This document shows positions 5,956-5,992 of a stretch of DNA of 5,992 bases, piece by piece. The position numbers and the translations under genes were made by a program. How positions within the stretch are numbered: the first letter of the stretch is position 1; each line of letters begins with the position of its first letter. The notes under the pieces were generated by a model. The model was not told the origin of the DNA and did not search any database. It worked only from the letters and a program-made list of their open reading frames with translations. The DNA comes from JAQICX01 sp964441455 (GTDB taxonomy: Bacteria; Verrucomicrobiota; Kiritimatiellia; JAQICX01). The DNA lies in assembly GCA_964441455.1 (NCBI GenBank), contig CAYTUX010000198.1:1-5992 (forward strand), given 5' to 3'.

Positions 5956-5992
5956 CGGACGCCGAGGACGGCATCCCTCCCATGTGAACCTT
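5956..5992. repeat. GC-rich hairpin repeat, cut by the window end
   Basis: The arms ggacgccg (5957-5964) and cggcatcc (5969-5976) pair around an agga loop with one C/A mismatch. On the minus strand that position becomes a G-U wobble, so the hairpin is better formed in RNA read leftward. The block stands out sharply from the AT-rich sequence before it. From memory it recalls a common intergenic hairpin element of Lentisphaerota/Kiritimatiellota genomes; I cannot verify this here. Confidence 0.4.

Larger units (their letters stand above)
5470..5992. other. Gene-free region with repeats
   Basis: No coding region can be supported in these 523 bases. The part next to the HTH-EIIA gene (5470-5580) is AT-rich and holds its promoter. 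The segment 5581-5760 is much richer in G and C and carries two copies of the 9-bp-unit repeat. The segment 5761-5850 is again moderately GC-rich, with no start-to-stop frame resembling a protein. From 5866 onward there is a possible plus-strand promoter, a perfect hairpin and a GC-rich hairpin repeat cut by the window edge. The patchwork composition suggests accumulated repeat insertions. Confidence 0.6.

Overview
This is an AT-rich bacterial window of about 6 kb. Every gene I can support lies on the minus strand, so transcription runs from high to low coordinates. There are two transcription units. No RNA gene, CRISPR array or intact mobile element is visible.

Right part (about 4440-5992). 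The first 523 bases upstream of the right-hand unit hold no gene. They contain GC-rich repeat-like segments, two copies of a 9-bp-unit repeat (cccataagt/cccatttgt), a GC-rich hairpin at the window edge, a perfect 10-bp hairpin and a possible plus-strand promoter. A minus-strand promoter (TGGACA-N17-TATTAT) follows, driving a MerR/excisionase-type HTH fused to a PTS EIIA domain. Four bases after its stop comes a short CBS-domain protein that lacks the start of its first CBS repeat and resembles the cytoplasmic tail of a CLC-type chloride channel.

Left part (about 224-4246). A promoter with a consensus -35 (TTGACA-N17-TAGATT) and a strong Shine-Dalgarno sequence precede a tightly packed four-gene operon. 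Its genes are a Gfo/Idh/MocA-family oxidoreductase, a soluble hybrid histidine kinase (REC-GAF-like-HisKA-HATPase-REC), a YacP/Rae1-like NYN-domain RNase, and a YbgC/FadM-like hotdog acyl-CoA thioesterase. Spacings are 19 bp, 12 bp and a 4-bp ATGA overlap. A third copy of the 9-bp-unit repeat lies 26 bp past the last stop codon.

Organism. The combination of an excisionase-HTH/EIIA fusion, a hybrid kinase with a HD(L/F)NN-type H-box, an oxidoreductase starting with an ESKSG-type signature, and GC-rich interspersed repeats in an AT-rich background suggests a Gram-negative environmental bacterium. Lentisphaerota or Kiritimatiellota of the PVC group is my best guess, made from memory and not testable here.

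Function. Sensing dominates the window: the EIIA/HTH protein could read PTS phosphorylation state, CBS domains commonly bind adenine nucleotides, and the hybrid kinase reads a phosphorelay. The operon genes have no obvious shared pathway. I see no clearly new system. The points most worth checking are the truncated CBS gene joined to the HTH-EIIA gene and the 9-bp-unit repeat at the operon boundaries.
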